From Saccharibacillus deserti (lineage in GTDB: Bacteria > Bacillota > Bacilli > Paenibacillales > Paenibacillaceae): a stretch of 64,000 bases of DNA. Positions within the stretch are counted from its first letter, which is position 1. The number at the start of each line of letters is the position of its first letter. Where the stretch lies: NCBI RefSeq assembly GCF_013618475.1, contig NZ_JABJVN010000011.1, forward strand, positions 61,897 through 125,896, written 5' to 3'. The notes under the pieces were generated by a model that saw only the letters and a program-made list of their open reading frames with translations, was not told where the DNA came from and ran no database searches. A program made the position numbers and the translations under genes. This document shows positions 36,905 to 47,317 of the stretch, one piece after another.

Positions 36905-36946
36905 AATAATATGTATTATTATACGTTCGGAGTCATATAAATACAA
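36905..36946 (-). promoter_or_regulatory. Arginine operon promoter with ARG-box-like operator
   Basis: On the minus strand TTGTAT (36941-36946) and a perfect TATAAT (36918-36923) are 17 bases apart. A palindrome AATAATA-TG-TATTATT (36905-36920) covers the -10 edge and the predicted start at about 36911. Its AT-rich 7-2-7 shape resembles ARG boxes bound by ArgR/AhrC, whose binding with arginine would block the promoter. Confidence 0.7.
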
Positions 36947-37002
36947 CCTTTAGAGGAAAAGTTCACATTCTGCGGGAGGAAGGGGAATCCGTGCGTTTTT
37001 AC

Positions 37003-37042
37003 AAAAAAACCGCTTCCCAAGTCTCTGGACTTTGGAAACGGT
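37003..37042 (-). terminator. Terminator of yvjA
   Basis: The pair ACCGTTTCC/GGGAAGCGGT with an inner AGTCCAGAGACT stem is followed by seven T on the minus strand, just past the yvjA stop. Confidence 0.82.
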
Positions 37043-37066
37043 CTTCTTACGAATCAAGAGCTGCGG

Positions 37067-37948
37067 TTACAGTTGAATCTTGAACCCTTTGCCCAGCACT
37101 TCCTGCGCGTTGCTGATGACGACAAAAGCTTCCGGATCCACCGAGCGGACCAGCGTTTTGAGGCGGCTGGTTTCGCTCTGGCCGATCACGACCATCAGCA
37201 CCGGACGGGATTCGCCGGTATATCCGCCGCGCGCGCTGAGTTCGGTCAAGCCGCGGTCGAGGTCTTTCAAGATAACCTGTGTGAGTTCTTCGCGTTTATC
37301 GGTGATGATGTAGGCGACTTTGGTATAACCCAACCCCATCTCGACCGCATCGATCACTTTCCCGGTCACGTATAAGCCGATCAGCGCGTACAGCGCATTC
37401 TCGAGCGACAAGGTAAAGCCCGCCAGCACGATGACCGTGCCGTCGACCAGCATCACGCACAGCGAGAGGCTGAGTCCGCTGAACTTTTGCAGCAGCTGAG
37501 CGACGATCGAGAGTCCGCCGGTGGAACCGCGCCCGCGGAACACGAGCCCAAGTCCCAGGCCGACGCCGATTCCGCCGTACAGCGAGCCGAGCAGCGGATT
37601 TGTCGTGGAGATCGGCCAGTCGCGCGTGAGAAAAATGAAAAGCGGCAGACAGACGGTACCGACCAGCGTACGCGCTCCGTACTGTTTGCCCAGGAAAATC
37701 ACTCCGGCGATAAAGAGCGGAATATTGAAGATCCATTGGGTAAAAGCAGGTTCGAAATCGAACCATTCCTTGATGATAATCGACAGTCCGGATACCCCGC
37801 CGGACGCGATCTGATTGGGCAGCAGGAACAGGTTGAACGCGATCGCCGTAATAAAAGCGCCCACGACGATAAGCGTCGTGTCGAGGACGTTTCGCTTGGC
37901 GCCGTGAAGCGGGACCAGCGGCTTTCTGCCGCCTTTGCTCGTTGACAT
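37067..37948 (-). CDS. yvjA: YitT-family membrane protein (YvjA-like)
   Basis: A 293-residue integral membrane protein. About five or six hydrophobic helices occupy residues 20-205 (including the Gly-rich GGIGVGLGLGLVFRGRGSTGG), and a cytoplasmic DUF2179 domain (YIITDKREEL to the end) closes it. In B. subtilis yvjA lies beside prfB, as here, only nine bases downstream of it. Function is unknown; the C-terminal domain has a ferredoxin-like fold in known structures of the family. Confidence 0.88.
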   Translation of the reverse strand: MSTSKGGRKPLVPLHGAKRNVLDTTLIVVGAFITAIAFNLFLLPNQIASGGVSGLSIIIKEWFDFEPAFTQWIFNIPLFIAGVIFLGKQYGARTLVGTVCLPLFIFLTRDWPISTTNPLLGSLYGGIGVGLGLGLVFRGRGSTGGLSIVAQLLQKFSGLSLSLCVMLVDGTVIVLAGFTLSLENALYALIGLYVTGKVIDAVEMGLGYTKVAYIITDKREELTQVILKDLDRGLTELSARGGYTGESRPVLMVVIGQSETSRLKTLVRSVDPEAFVVISNAQEVLGKGFKIQL

Positions 37949-37957
37949 GGCTCCCGC

Positions 37958-39074
37958 TTACTCCGACGGTTCGATCTTCAGCTGGCTGCGCAGATAAGCG
38001 TCGATGAATCCGTCCAAATCGCCGTCCATGACCGCGCCGATATTGCCGACTTCATGCGATGTACGATGGTCTTTGACCATACTGTAAGGATGGAACACGT
38101 ACGAGCGGATCTGGCTGCCCCAGCCGATCTCCGACTGTTCGCCGCGAATTTCCGCCAACTGCCGTTTCTGTTCTTCGATCTCCCGCTCGTACAGCTTGGA
38201 ACGGAGCATCGTCATGGCCTGTTCACGGTTCTTGATCTGCGAGCGTTCGTTCTGGCAGGTGACGACCACGCCGGTCGGAAGGTGGGTAATCCGGACGGCC
38301 GAATCGGTCGTATTGATATGCTGACCGCCCGCGCCGCTGGCGCGGTACGTATCGATCTTCAGGTCTTCCGTACGAATATCGATATCGATCGTGTCGTCGA
38401 TCTCCGGCACGACGTCGCACGATACGAACGACGTATGGCGTCTGCCCGACGAATCGAACGGCGAGATACGGACCAGACGGTGCACGCCTTTTTCCGCTTT
38501 GAGATAGCCGTAGGCGTTATGGCCTTTGATGAGCAGCGTGACGCTTTTGATGCCTGCTTCTTCGCCCGGCAGGTAATCCAGCGTCTCGACTTTGAAGCCG
38601 CGCTTCTCGGCCCAACGCGTGTACATCCGCAGCAGCTGAAGTCCCCAGTCCTGCGACTCGGTACCGCCGGCGCCCGGATGCAGCTCCAGGATGGCGTTCA
38701 GCTTGTCGTAAGGTTCGCTCAGCAGCAGCTGCAGTTCGAACTCGCCCATGCGCGTCATGAGATCGGCCACGCTTGCCGCTACTTCGTCAGCCATTTCCTG
38801 ATCGTCTTCGTCGTCGGCGAGTTCCGCCATCAGCACGGCATCGTCGAAATCCTGCTGCATTTTCAAGTATTGGTCCAGCGAGCCTTTGACCGCGTTCATG
38901 TCCGCGATCAGTGCCTGCGCTTTATCGCTGTCGTCCCAAAAACCGGGAGCGGCCATTTTCTCTTCGAAGTTGGAGATCATTTCTTCTTTGAGATCTAAGT
39001 CAAAGTGACCCCCTAAGGTTGGTTAATTTCTGCGTCAACTCGCGCAGATCGTGTCTGACATTCGGATCGATCAT
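37958..39074 (-). CDS. prfB: Peptide chain release factor 2, with programmed +1 frameshift
   Basis: The full protein of 371 residues needs two frames. Translation starts at ATG 39074 ([19 protein letters not shown]), reads 24 codons to CTT, meets an in-frame TGA (39000-39002), slips forward one base and continues from 39001 to 37958. The second part has the SPF anticodon-like motif ([11 protein letters not shown]) and the GGQ catalytic motif ([14 protein letters not shown]). RF2 ends proteins at UGA and UAA; low RF2 lets the ribosome slip and make more, so the gene regulates itself. Without the frameshift the main frame would appear to start at 38980. Confidence 0.95.
38999..39014 (-). promoter_or_regulatory. 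prfB: prfB programmed frameshift site
   Basis: Read on the minus strand, an internal Shine-Dalgarno AGGGGG (39009-39014), three spacer bases, then CTT TGA C (38999-39005). This is the classical RF2 recoding signal. Confidence 0.95.
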
Positions 39075-39098
39075 TTTTCTTCACCTCGTTGGTAGTCT

Positions 39099-39118
39099 AA
39101 AAAGCCGCTTGCGGCTTC
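39099..39118 (-). terminator. Terminator between secA and prfB
   Basis: AGCCGC/GCGGCT arms (39103-39108, 39111-39116) followed by a run of T on the minus strand lie 25 bases before the prfB start. It may end secA transcripts or attenuate prfB. Confidence 0.72.
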
Positions 39119-39253
39119 TCTGGTTTATGTCGGCGGATAAACCGCCCGTAAACAGCCCTTCGGCCCGGCCCCCGAAAAGCATATCGGAAACCGGGCCGTA
39201 TCCCCGGCATGCGCCGGGAGAGCTTTCACTGATTTGCTGCCTAGCCCGGGAGA

Positions 39254-41701
39254 TTATCGCTGAGCGCGGCGTTCCTTGCGGGAAGCTTTCTTGTCCGGTG
39301 TCGGGCTGTTCGTGCTGATCTTCTTCTCATCGATAACCGCTTCGCGCTGCTGGTTCGATTCGACGCGGGCTTTCATGATATACGTCGCAACCTCTTCCTG
39401 AATGCTGGCGATCATCTGATTGAACATCTCGAACCCTTCGAACTGGTATTCGCGCAGCGGATCGGTACCGCCGTAAGCGCGAAGGTGGATACCCTGACGC
39501 AGCTGATCCATCGCGTCGATATGGTCCATCCATTTCCGGTCGACCGCGCGCAGCGCGATGACTTTCTCGAATTCGCGGACCATGGCTTCGCCGAGCGAAT
39601 CTTCGCGTTCGTTGTACCGCTGCAGAACCCGGTCATACAGATATTCCGTAATTTCCGAAGCTTCCTTGCCCCACAGCTCGTCGCGGGTAATTTCGCCTTC
39701 TTCGAGCAGCTTGGCATTGACGTAATCGGCTACCTGCTCCAATTCCCAGTTTTCCGGGATATCGTCGCCGGTATGGACCGTTACGATCCGTTCGATCGTG
39801 GCGCGGATCATATCCAGCACGATCTGCTTCACGTTCTCGGATTCCAGCAGTTCAAAACGCTGCTTGTAGATTACGCCGCGCTGCTGATTCATCACGTCAT
39901 CGTACTGGAGAACGACTTTGCGCGTATCGAAGTTGTTGCCTTCGACCCGTTTCTGGGCCGATTCTACCGCGCGGGTAATCATGCGGCTCTCGATCGGCTG
40001 GTCTTCTTCGAAGCCCAGACGTTCCATCATGTTCAGCACGTTGTCCGCGCCGAACCGCTTCATCAATTCGTCGCCCAGCGACAGGTAGAATTGGGTCGAG
40101 CCCGGATCGCCCTGACGTCCGGCGCGGCCGCGCAGCTGGTTATCGATCCGGCGCGATTCGTGACGCTCCGTACCGATGATATGCAGACCGCCGACTTCGG
40201 AGACGCCTTCGCCCAGCACGATATCCGTACCGCGTCCGGCCATGTTGGTCGCGATCGTCACGGAACCTGCTTGACCGGCACTCGAGATGATCTCCGCTTC
40301 TTCGGCATGATACTTGGCGTTCAGTACCTGGTGGCGAATGCCTTTTTTCTTCAGCATTTCCGACAGCACTTCGGAGTTCTCGATCGAGACCGTACCGACC
40401 AGAATCGGCTGATTCTTGGCATGGCGTTCTTCGATCTCCGCTACGACCGCCCGGAACTTGCTCGGCACGCTCTTATAGACGATATCCGGCGCGTCGACCC
40501 GCTGGTTCGGCCGGTTGGTCGGTACCTGCAGCACTTCGAGACCGTAGATCTTCTTGAATTCTTCTTCTTCCGTCTTCGCCGTACCGGTCATGCCGGCAAG
40601 CTTGCGGTACATCCGGAAGTAGTTCTGGAACGTGATAGTCGCAAGCGTCATGCTCTCGTTCTGAACCGTGATGCCTTCCTTCGCTTCGATCGCCTGGTGC
40701 AGACCGTCGCTGTAACGGCGTCCGGCCATCAGACGGCCCGTGAATTCGTCGACGATGACGACTTCGTCTTCGACCACGACATAGTCGACATCGCGGCGCA
40801 TAATCACGTTCGCTTTGAGCGCCTGTACGATATGGTGGTTCAACATGACATGCTTTTGGTCGTACAGGTTGTCTATGCCGAAATCGCGTTCGGCTTTGGC
40901 CGCGCCTTTATCCGACAGCGAAACCGATTTGATCTTGATATCGACGGTGTAATCCTCTTCCGCCTGCAGACGCTTGACGAAGCGATCCGCGAGGAAATAC
41001 AGTTCCGTCGATTTCTGTGCCTGACCGGAGATGATCAGAGGCGTACGCGCTTCGTCGACGAGGATAGAGTCCACTTCGTCGATGATACAGAAGTACAGCG
41101 GGCGCTGTACCATTTGTTCTTTGTACAGCACCATGTTGTCGCGCAGATAATCGAATCCGTACTCGTTGTTCGTTCCGTACGTGATATCGCAGCCATAGGC
41201 TTCCTGCTTCTGCGAATGCTCCATCCCGCTCAGGTTCAGACCGACGGTCATCCCGAGGAAATTATAGACCTGGGCCATTTCCTCGCTGTCCCGCTGGGCG
41301 AGATAATCGTTGACGGTTACGACGTGAACGCCTTGGCCCGTCAACGCGTTCAAATAAACCGGGAGCGTGCCTACCAGCGTCTTGCCTTCCCCCGTTTTCA
41401 TTTCCGCGATCCGGCCGTTATGCAGGGCGATACCGCCGACCAGCTGCACATCGTAATGGCGCTTGCCGAGCGTGCGCTTGGAAGCTTCGCGCGTCGTAGC
41501 AAAAGCTTCCGGCAGCAGGCTGTCGAGTGTTTCTCCTTTGTTCAGACGCTCGCGGAACTCGACGGTCTTATGCTTCAACTGTTCGTCTGTAAGCTTTTCG
41601 AAATCGGGTTCCATTTTATTGATGATCTCTACGGTACGCATGAACTTCTTGACGTCCCGTTCGTTCATATCCCCGAAGATTTTTTTGACAAGTCCTAACA
41701 T
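39254..41701 (-). CDS. secA: Preprotein translocase ATPase SecA
   Basis: An 815-residue motor that drives proteins through SecYEG. Walker A ([16 protein letters not shown]), the DEAD-like box ([15 protein letters not shown]) and the helicase motif ([14 protein letters not shown]) are intact. Start ATG 41701 ([20 protein letters not shown]) follows AAAGGGG. The C-terminus ends in a basic stretch ([12 protein letters not shown]) without the Cys-rich SEC-C zinc motif (CxCxSG) that closes many SecA proteins. None is found in any frame just past the stop. Confidence 0.97.
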   Translation of the reverse strand: MLGLVKKIFGDMNERDVKKFMRTVEIINKMEPDFEKLTDEQLKHKTVEFRERLNKGETLDSLLPEAFATTREASKRTLGKRHYDVQLVGGIALHNGRIAEMKTGEGKTLVGTLPVYLNALTGQGVHVVTVNDYLAQRDSEEMAQVYNFLGMTVGLNLSGMEHSQKQEAYGCDITYGTNNEYGFDYLRDNMVLYKEQMVQRPLYFCIIDEVDSILVDEARTPLIISGQAQKSTELYFLADRFVKRLQAEEDYTVDIKIKSVSLSDKGAAKAERDFGIDNLYDQKHVMLNHHIVQALKANVIMRRDVDYVVVEDEVVIVDEFTGRLMAGRRYSDGLHQAIEAKEGITVQNESMTLATITFQNYFRMYRKLAGMTGTAKTEEEEFKKIYGLEVLQVPTNRPNQRVDAPDIVYKSVPSKFRAVVAEIEERHAKNQPILVGTVSIENSEVLSEMLKKKGIRHQVLNAKYHAEEAEIISSAGQAGSVTIATNMAGRGTDIVLGEGVSEVGGLHIIGTERHESRRIDNQLRGRAGRQGDPGSTQFYLSLGDELMKRFGADNVLNMMERLGFEEDQPIESRMITRAVESAQKRVEGNNFDTRKVVLQYDDVMNQQRGVIYKQRFELLESENVKQIVLDMIRATIERIVTVHTGDDIPENWELEQVADYVNAKLLEEGEITRDELWGKEASEITEYLYDRVLQRYNEREDSLGEAMVREFEKVIALRAVDRKWMDHIDAMDQLRQGIHLRAYGGTDPLREYQFEGFEMFNQMIASIQEEVATYIMKARVESNQQREAVIDEKKISTNSPTPDKKASRKERRAQR

Positions 41702-41739
41702 GTTGTGCCCCTTTCGTGCAAAACGGATGGTTTGCCTAA

Positions 41740-41768
41740 ATTGTACCAGCTTGAGCGGGCACGGGCAA
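41740..41768 (-). promoter_or_regulatory. Probable sigma-A promoter of secA
   Basis: On the minus strand TTGCCC (41763-41768) and TACAAT (41740-41745) are 17 bases apart, 33 bases before the secA ribosome site region. Confidence 0.6.
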
Positions 41769-41830
41769 CCGCGCAAAAGGCCGCCTGGCCGCTCTTCCGT
41801 AAAACTTTCCGACATATTATATACGCGCAA

Positions 41831-41860
41831 AGAGCCTCATCCGATGCGGATAAGGCCCTT
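41831..41860 (-). terminator. Terminator of hpf
   Basis: AGAGCC..ATCC paired with GGAT..GGCCCT around a GATGC loop, with T-rich flanks, lies between hpf and secA. Confidence 0.7.
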
Positions 41861-41897
41861 TTTCTTTAAAAAAATTATTTTTTGTGAAAGTTATGCC

Positions 41898-42458
41898 TTA
41901 TTCCTGTTCGATCAGGCCGTATTTGCCGTCGTTCCGGCGATAAACCACGTTGACCGTTTCGGATTCGATGTTCGAAAATACGAAGAAGTTGTGGCCGATC
42001 ATGTTCATCTGCAGAATGGCTTCTTCCACGTCCATCGGTTTAAGCAGGAATCGCTTGCTGCGCACAACCTGGAGTTCGTCCTCTTCCTCGTCGGTAGACG
42101 GGGAAACGGAAGCATTGGCACCTTCGTCCACGAACAAGCCTTTGAGGCTCTCGTCTTGACGGAATCTGCGGTTCATCTTGGTCTTGTGTTTCCGAATCTG
42201 GCGCTCCAGCTTCGACAATACTGAATCGATCGACGTGTACATATCGTCGCTCCGATCTTCCGCACGAAGGAAAATACCGCCCGGGAGAGGAATCGTCACC
42301 TCTACCTTGTGAATACCTCGGGTCACGCTGAGCGTAACCGTGCCTTCCGTAGCAGGGGGAATATCGAAGTATTTGTCGAGTCGGCTGAGTCTCTTGTCGA
42401 CATAGTCTTTCAGAGCGTCAGTAACCTCAATTTGTTGTCCTCGAATCGCAAAATCCAT
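41898..42458 (-). CDS. hpf: Ribosome hibernation promoting factor, long form
   Basis: A 186-residue protein. The N-terminal ribosome-binding domain (MDFAIRGQQIEVTDALKDYV, then KVEVTIPLPG) is followed by a linker and a C-terminal dimerisation domain (VRSKRFLLKPMDVEEAILQMNM). Long HPF joins two 70S ribosomes into inactive 100S particles in stationary phase. It lies just upstream of secA, the same order as in B. subtilis. Confidence 0.95.
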   Translation of the reverse strand: MDFAIRGQQIEVTDALKDYVDKRLSRLDKYFDIPPATEGTVTLSVTRGIHKVEVTIPLPGGIFLRAEDRSDDMYTSIDSVLSKLERQIRKHKTKMNRRFRQDESLKGLFVDEGANASVSPSTDEEEDELQVVRSKRFLLKPMDVEEAILQMNMIGHNFFVFSNIESETVNVVYRRNDGKYGLIEQE

Positions 42459-42481
42459 AGGGCACTCCTCCTTATGTCACC

Positions 42482-42510
42482 ATTATAACACAGCGTCAAC
42501 GCCGAGTAAA
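42482..42510 (-). promoter_or_regulatory. Probable sigma-A promoter of hpf
   Basis: On the minus strand TTTACT (42505-42510) and TATAAT (42482-42487) are 17 bases apart, close before hpf. In B. subtilis this gene is also under stress sigma factors; no clear sigma-B motif was found. Confidence 0.55.
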
Positions 42511-42695
42511 AAGAGTGTTAACGCCAAGCGATAAATTAAGTCTTTGGACGCAAAGCGTCTGCCCGACCGATGCCGCTTTCTCTATCTTAACCGGGAAAAC
42601 GGCCGGGAAAACGGATCATTTGATTTAAGCGTCGAAATTCTCCGGTATCGGCCGTCCCCGCAAGCGGACAGAAGGCACTTGTGCCGGCTTCTTGA

Positions 42696-45600
42696 TTACA
42701 GATGCCGCTTCGCCGTTTGGGACATGCGCAGCCGCAGCCACAATCCGGCCAGAATCAGCGCAGCCCCGGCCAGGACGTAAGGCCGCCGGCTTTCCTCGCC
42801 CGTTTGCGGCAGTACGGAACCCGGAACGTGCTCCGGCTCGCTCGGTACAACCGTTCCGGGAACCACGGTTCCGGGAATAACCGGAGGCGTTCCCTGCGGC
42901 ACGGCTTCGTCCGGAACCGGGATTTCGGGTTCGCCCGGTACAACCGGCGTTGTGCCTTGAGGAATCGGTTCGCCCGGAACCGGAATCCCCGGTTCGCCGG
43001 TCGGGGTCGACGGCAGTTCCGGAGTCCCTGCCGGAGTTCCGCCATCGGGGATCTGAACTTCCGGATCTCCCGGTGTCTGCGGATCTGCCGGAACATTCGG
43101 CACCGCCGGCAGGGAAGGAACGTCTCCCGGAGTAACGGGGGTGACTGGCGTTGCGGGCACAACCGGAACGCCTGCGGGTACGTCGCCGTCCGGAAGCGGA
43201 ACTTCCGGCTGCGGCGTTACCGGATCTGCCGGGACAACCGGCGTATCGCCGCCGCTTGGCGGCGTTACCGGCTGTTCGGGCGTCCCCGGGGTTACCGGGG
43301 TTTCGGGAGTTCCCGGAGTGGGATCATCGGGAGTTCCGGGGGTTACCGGTGTTTCCGGCGTCACCGGAGTTTCGGGCGGCTTTGGAGGTGCGGCTGCATT
43401 TTTTACGATAACGGCTTTGGCTCCAACGCCCTGACGCACGGCGGAATCGATCAAGATGCTTTGAGGTTCGGACGACAGCAGATATCCTGCCGGAGCCTGC
43501 GTTTCGGTCAATATATACCGGCCGAGAAGCAGCTGCCCGAATACGATCCGGCCGTCCGCATCGGTCGTGCGGGTAATCGCAGGGCGGCGTTTGCCGGCAT
43601 CCTGCAGAACGAATGTGGCGCCCGGCAGAAGTTTAGCCTTATCGGCCGCGTCGACTTTCGTCACTTCAAGCGCTCCGCGAACGCCGCCGCCCGTCCCCGA
43701 TCCGGAAGACGCCCGGACGACGATCGCCTGGGTCGTATCGGTCTTGCCGGTGGTGACGCCGGTACCTTCGAAGCTTACCTTGTTGCTGACCGTCTCGCGG
43801 TCCGCGGCATATACGGTAGAAGTATATTCCAGAATAAAAGCACTGCGAATCGGCTGAACAAAGGTCAGTTCGAACCGTTCCGTATCCCCCGAAGTCAGGG
43901 TCAACCGGTAATCCCGGTCTTTGACAAGCGCGGTGCCTTTGCTCAGCGCTCCGTTTGCCGAAGTCACGGCCGAATAGAGGCGGAACGAAGATTCGTCCAG
44001 GATCTGATTGCTTGTCGGCGTGTCGATGATTTTGGCGTTTTCCACGTAGGATTGGCCTTTGTTGATCGTAATGCTCCACGCGATTTTGCCGTTTTGCTGG
44101 ACGCCCGTTTTGGCTACATATTCGCCTCCGCCGGGAATCGGTACAGTGCCTTTCCAGCTTCCGAGAGCCGCTCCGGCACTGGTCAGTACCGCTTCGTTCG
44201 AAGCGGATGGACCGACAATCTGGCCGTCTACGGTCGTTTTGAACGTAATCCAGTAAGGCGTGTTGATCGTGTTCTTGAACGCGACCTCAAGCCGCTGACC
44301 GTTCTCTGCGCTCGGAGATACGACGCTGTAGTCGGACGGCGGCACCGCCGCTCCTTTTTGGGAACCGTCTTTCGAATTCGTCAGCGTCATCGCGTTCACG
44401 TTCAGCGAGCCTTCCACGAACCGCTGCCCCGGCTGGATGACGTCGGACAAGACCGCTTCGTCCAGCGTCAGCTTGTTATAATTGAGCTTGACGTCCCAGG
44501 TCAGTTCTTTCGTCTGCGGATTGTAGCTGCCCGATTTGGAACCGTTTTGCAGCGTCAGGGAACCAGGAGCGAAACTTGCCGTCACGTCGCGCGTGTACGA
44601 AGTTCCTTTTTCCGTCCAGGTCAGCTGCACCGCGTTCACGAAGTTGTTCTGGCTGCGGTCGTTTTTCCATTCCTGGTTGAACATCGTGGTGTACGTAACC
44701 GTCACCCGATCGGTCAGCGTACGATTGAATTGGATCGTGAAGCCCGACCGGCCGCCTTCGGGAATCGTCAGCGTATAATCGGCCGGGTTCATCGCCGCTC
44801 CGCTTCTGTCGAGCACTTTCACCGAATTCGGCACCAGTTCCAGGCCGCCGTTCGGGAAAGTATCGGTCATTCGCGCATTTTCCATCGTAAACGCGTCTTC
44901 GTTCATCACGGTGCGCCACGAAGAGGTTTTTGCGCTGTAATTGACGCCGGTGTTCACTTTGGTCAACAAACTGCGCTGCAGCGTCTGCGAAGCGGATTTG
45001 ACGACCGTTCCTGCAGTAACCGTGTTGGTAATCTTCTCGCTGCTGTACACGGGTCCTGCGGCAGTCGTCCGGTATACGATCGTATAAGCGGAACGCACAT
45101 CGCCCAGGAACTGGAGATCGAAACCGACTTTCCCGCCCGACACCGGCACATTCGTGACGGTATAGTCGCTGCCGGCCGCAAGAAGGCGTCCGCTCGATGT
45201 TTCCGTCACTTTAAGGGAGTCTTCCACCAGGCGCTGCGAAGCGTTAAAACGGTCTTTCAGCAGCGCCTGTGCCTGCGGAATCACCAAGGCGCCGCCGTTG
45301 TAGCGGATCGTCCAGTCGACCGACTGCGTCGCCGGATCGTATCCGCCTACCGCTTTGGCCAGCAGTTCGCCTCGCTGCACGGTAACGGTTGCGGATGCCG
45401 ACACGCGGTCCCGGCCATCCGCTGCCAGCGTCGCCGTATTCGTAAAGCGTGTCTGCGTTCCCAATTCTACGGCTGTGGCGTACGTCACGCGGTAAGCGCC
45501 GTCGATCGCTGCTCCGTTAAAAGAAAGCTGCAGCTCCGAAGCGTTCTCTCCGCCAAGCGCATACTGATCGGCCGACAGCTTCTCGCCAAGCGTCCGTTCG

Positions 45601-46538
45601 CCGGAAGACGAAACGTTCAAACGAAAGACGTTCACGGAAGACGGATCAAGCGTCAATCCTTCCGGAATCGGATCGCTCAGCGAAACGCCGTTCAGCTTTT
45701 GCAGCGAGGTATTGAGATCGACGCTCCAGTTGATGCGCCCCGTCGTATTGTCGGCCGTCCCTTTTTTGTCGATCAGCGTGCCGCTGCGCGGCAGGAGATA
45801 CAAGACGAAGACCTGGCCGGATTCTCCGATTGGAAAGTCCACCCGGATTTCCGTGCTGCTCTTGACGATCTCTTCTTTTAGCTCCGAGCGTATCGTCAAT
45901 GTTCCGGAAACATTTGAATACTCTTCGACGAAACGATTGAATGTCACGGTAACTTGTCCATCCGTATTCACACTGAACGTTCCGACCGATTCTCCGTTAT
46001 CTCCGCCCGTAGACAGCGGCAGGTCGCGCAGGTCCGTATAAATACGGAAAGAGTCGGGCAGGTTGAATTCAAAAGTCGATCCGTCCTTGTAGGTGTGGTC
46101 GTTCGGCAGTTCCCAGAGGTAATGAACATTGATCGCTTCGGTAGGGTCGATACGATCTGCGGGGTCGCTTCCGCTGCTTCCGATGGCATTGCCGTCATCG
46201 TCCGTCAAGGAAACCGAGGTTAAAATATTTGCGGGTTGAGGAGAGGCGTACACGGCTTCCTGAATGGTAAGACCGGCTTCGTTATCCGGCTGTACGGCTG
46301 AAGAAGCGGTGCCGGCCGGAGCGGATGAAGGGTCCGCCGGGGCTGGTGGCGTTGCCTCGCTTGGAGATGCGGCGGTATCAGCGGGGAGGCCATGCGGCCG
46401 TGCCGAGGCAGAAGCCGCCGTATCCGGTGGCGCTTCGGCAGCCTGTGCGCGGGATAAGCCTGCTCCAAACCCGAGCAGGCTGTGCAGCATCAGTATAAGG
46501 GCAATCAGGCCTGCCGCTATTCTTTTTTTCACGTTCAT
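42696..46538 (-). CDS. LPXTG-anchored adhesin with repeated collagen-binding-type modules
   Basis: A 1280-residue cell-wall protein. A signal peptide covers about residues 1-34, then an Ala/Pro-rich stretch. An N-terminal adhesion domain ([18 protein letters not shown]) is followed by at least five modules of about 140 residues that each begin with a similar phrase ([48 protein letters not shown]). A SpaA/Cna-B domain ([20 protein letters not shown]) precedes about 170 residues of Pro/Val/Thr/Glu repeats that span the wall. The end is a full sortase signal: LPQTGEE, a hydrophobic helix and a basic tail. Start ATG 46538 follows AGGAGG. No sortase gene lies in the window. The ligand is unknown. 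Confidence 0.9.
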   Translation of the reverse strand: MNVKKRIAAGLIALILMLHSLLGFGAGLSRAQAAEAPPDTAASASARPHGLPADTAASPSEATPPAPADPSSAPAGTASSAVQPDNEAGLTIQEAVYASPQPANILTSVSLTDDDGNAIGSSGSDPADRIDPTEAINVHYLWELPNDHTYKDGSTFEFNLPDSFRIYTDLRDLPLSTGGDNGESVGTFSVNTDGQVTVTFNRFVEEYSNVSGTLTIRSELKEEIVKSSTEIRVDFPIGESGQVFVLYLLPRSGTLIDKKGTADNTTGRINWSVDLNTSLQKLNGVSLSDPIPEGLTLDPSSVNVFRLNVSSSGERTLGEKLSADQYALGGENASELQLSFNGAAIDGAYRVTYATAVELGTQTRFTNTATLAADGRDRVSASATVTVQRGELLAKAVGGYDPATQSVDWTIRYNGGALVIPQAQALLKDRFNASQRLVEDSLKVTETSSGRLLAAGSDYTVTNVPVSGGKVGFDLQFLGDVRSAYTIVYRTTAAGPVYSSEKITNTVTAGTVVKSASQTLQRSLLTKVNTGVNYSAKTSSWRTVMNEDAFTMENARMTDTFPNGGLELVPNSVKVLDRSGAAMNPADYTLTIPEGGRSGFTIQFNRTLTDRVTVTYTTMFNQEWKNDRSQNNFVNAVQLTWTEKGTSYTRDVTASFAPGSLTLQNGSKSGSYNPQTKELTWDVKLNYNKLTLDEAVLSDVIQPGQRFVEGSLNVNAMTLTNSKDGSQKGAAVPPSDYSVVSPSAENGQRLEVAFKNTINTPYWITFKTTVDGQIVGPSASNEAVLTSAGAALGSWKGTVPIPGGGEYVAKTGVQQNGKIAWSITINKGQSYVENAKIIDTPTSNQILDESSFRLYSAVTSANGALSKGTALVKDRDYRLTLTSGDTERFELTFVQPIRSAFILEYTSTVYAADRETVSNKVSFEGTGVTTGKTDTTQAIVVRASSGSGTGGGVRGALEVTKVDAADKAKLLPGATFVLQDAGKRRPAITRTTDADGRIVFGQLLLGRYILTETQAPAGYLLSSEPQSILIDSAVRQGVGAKAVIVKNAAAPPKPPETPVTPETPVTPGTPDDPTPGTPETPVTPGTPEQPVTPPSGGDTPVVPADPVTPQPEVPLPDGDVPAGVPVVPATPVTPVTPGDVPSLPAVPNVPADPQTPGDPEVQIPDGGTPAGTPELPSTPTGEPGIPVPGEPIPQGTTPVVPGEPEIPVPDEAVPQGTPPVIPGTVVPGTVVPSEPEHVPGSVLPQTGEESRRPYVLAGAALILAGLWLRLRMSQTAKRHL

Positions 46539-46707
46539 GATTCCTCCTGTAGTTCCGAGTTGTTCAAAGCGCAGCGAAATTCGAGTAACTTTGCGGAAAA
46601 AAGCTAAATTGGTCCTACCCAATCGTTAAACGCAAAGGGAGCAAAGTAAACTGATGAATATTTGTTTAATAGACCAATAATTTCCTCGACGCCTAAAAGA
46701 GCACATC

Positions 46708-46733
46708 AAAAAGGCCCCGCGCGAGCGGGACCC
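46708..46733 (-). terminator. Terminator of the cold shock gene
   Basis: GG(T)CCCGC/GCGGGGCC arms around a short loop, followed by five T on the minus strand, lie about 85 bases past the csp stop. Confidence 0.75.
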
Positions 46734-46817
46734 TCCGGCTGAGCCATGTGTTCTCTAACCAGCATAAATCATTAATCCTTAATCATCTATGTAGGTCAGG
46801 TATACGGCTGCGACGAC

Positions 46818-47015
46818 TTACAGAGGAGTGACGTTGGAGGCTTGCGGTCCGCGAGCGCCTTCAACGATGTCGAACTCAACGGATTGTCCTTCTTCCAGCG
46901 TTTTGAATCCTTCGATTTGAATCGCCGAGAAGTGAACGAAAACGTCGCCGCCTTCTTCCGTTTCAATGAAACCGTAACCTTTTTCCGCGTTAAACCATTT
47001 CACTTTACCTTGCAT
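46818..47015 (-). CDS. Cold shock protein
   Basis: A 65-residue single-domain CSD protein. RNP1 (KGYGFIET) and RNP2 (VFVHFSAIQ) are intact. These proteins bind single-stranded RNA and DNA and keep mRNA unfolded. Paralogues are common, so the name cspA/B/C/D cannot be fixed. AAGGGA precedes the ATG. Confidence 0.95.
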   Translation of the reverse strand: MQGKVKWFNAEKGYGFIETEEGGDVFVHFSAIQIEGFKTLEEGQSVEFDIVEGARGPQASNVTPL

Positions 47016-47064
47016 GCACGAACATTCCCTTCATTATCAGATAAAAATGATGAACTGCTCTTCG

Positions 47065-47094
47065 AATATACCATCGCGTCTTCGGGGCTGTCAA
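47065..47094 (-). promoter_or_regulatory. Sigma-A promoter of the cold shock gene
   Basis: On the minus strand a perfect TTGACA (47089-47094) and TATATT (47065-47070) are 18 bases apart. The leader is only about 45 bases, shorter than the cold-box leaders of some csp genes. The 302-base gap 47016-47317 holds this promoter, a terminator near 47270 and otherwise AT-rich DNA with no visible gene. Confidence 0.75.
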
Positions 47095-47269
47095 TTGGAA
47101 TATAAACTGATTACATGCAATTATATTCCATAAAAATAACAGCACCTGGTATTTTCGCAGATGCCTATAATTTCACCCATCTTTCACAAAACGAATCACC
47201 GTTTTAGAGCAAGCAAATATATCTTCGTTTATCGACTCTTCTTCCCCATCTATAACTTCTGATTTTGTT

Positions 47270-47290
47270 AAAAGCGATCCGTAGGTCGCT
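47270..47290 (-). terminator. Probable terminator of the glycosylation operon
   Basis: AGCGACC/GG(A)TCGCT arms around a three-base loop, followed by a short T run on the minus strand, lie 27 bases past the last gene of the operon. Confidence 0.55.
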
Positions 47291-47317
47291 CTCTGCATCC
47301 CAAAAATATCAATATAA

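Noticed and set aside
38980..38980. ATG at 38980 as the start of prfB
   Set aside because: The recoding signal and conserved N-terminus upstream show that translation starts at 39074.
43020..43400. Short repeats that could be taken for a CRISPR array
   Set aside because: They are in-frame Pro-Val-Thr-Pro-Gly codon repeats of the adhesin wall-spanning region, with no unique spacers of even length.
42702..45881. 1059-codon plus-strand frame opposite the LPXTG adhesin
   Set aside because: Arg-rich shadow of a repetitive gene; its middle is the antisense of the Pro/Val/Thr repeats.
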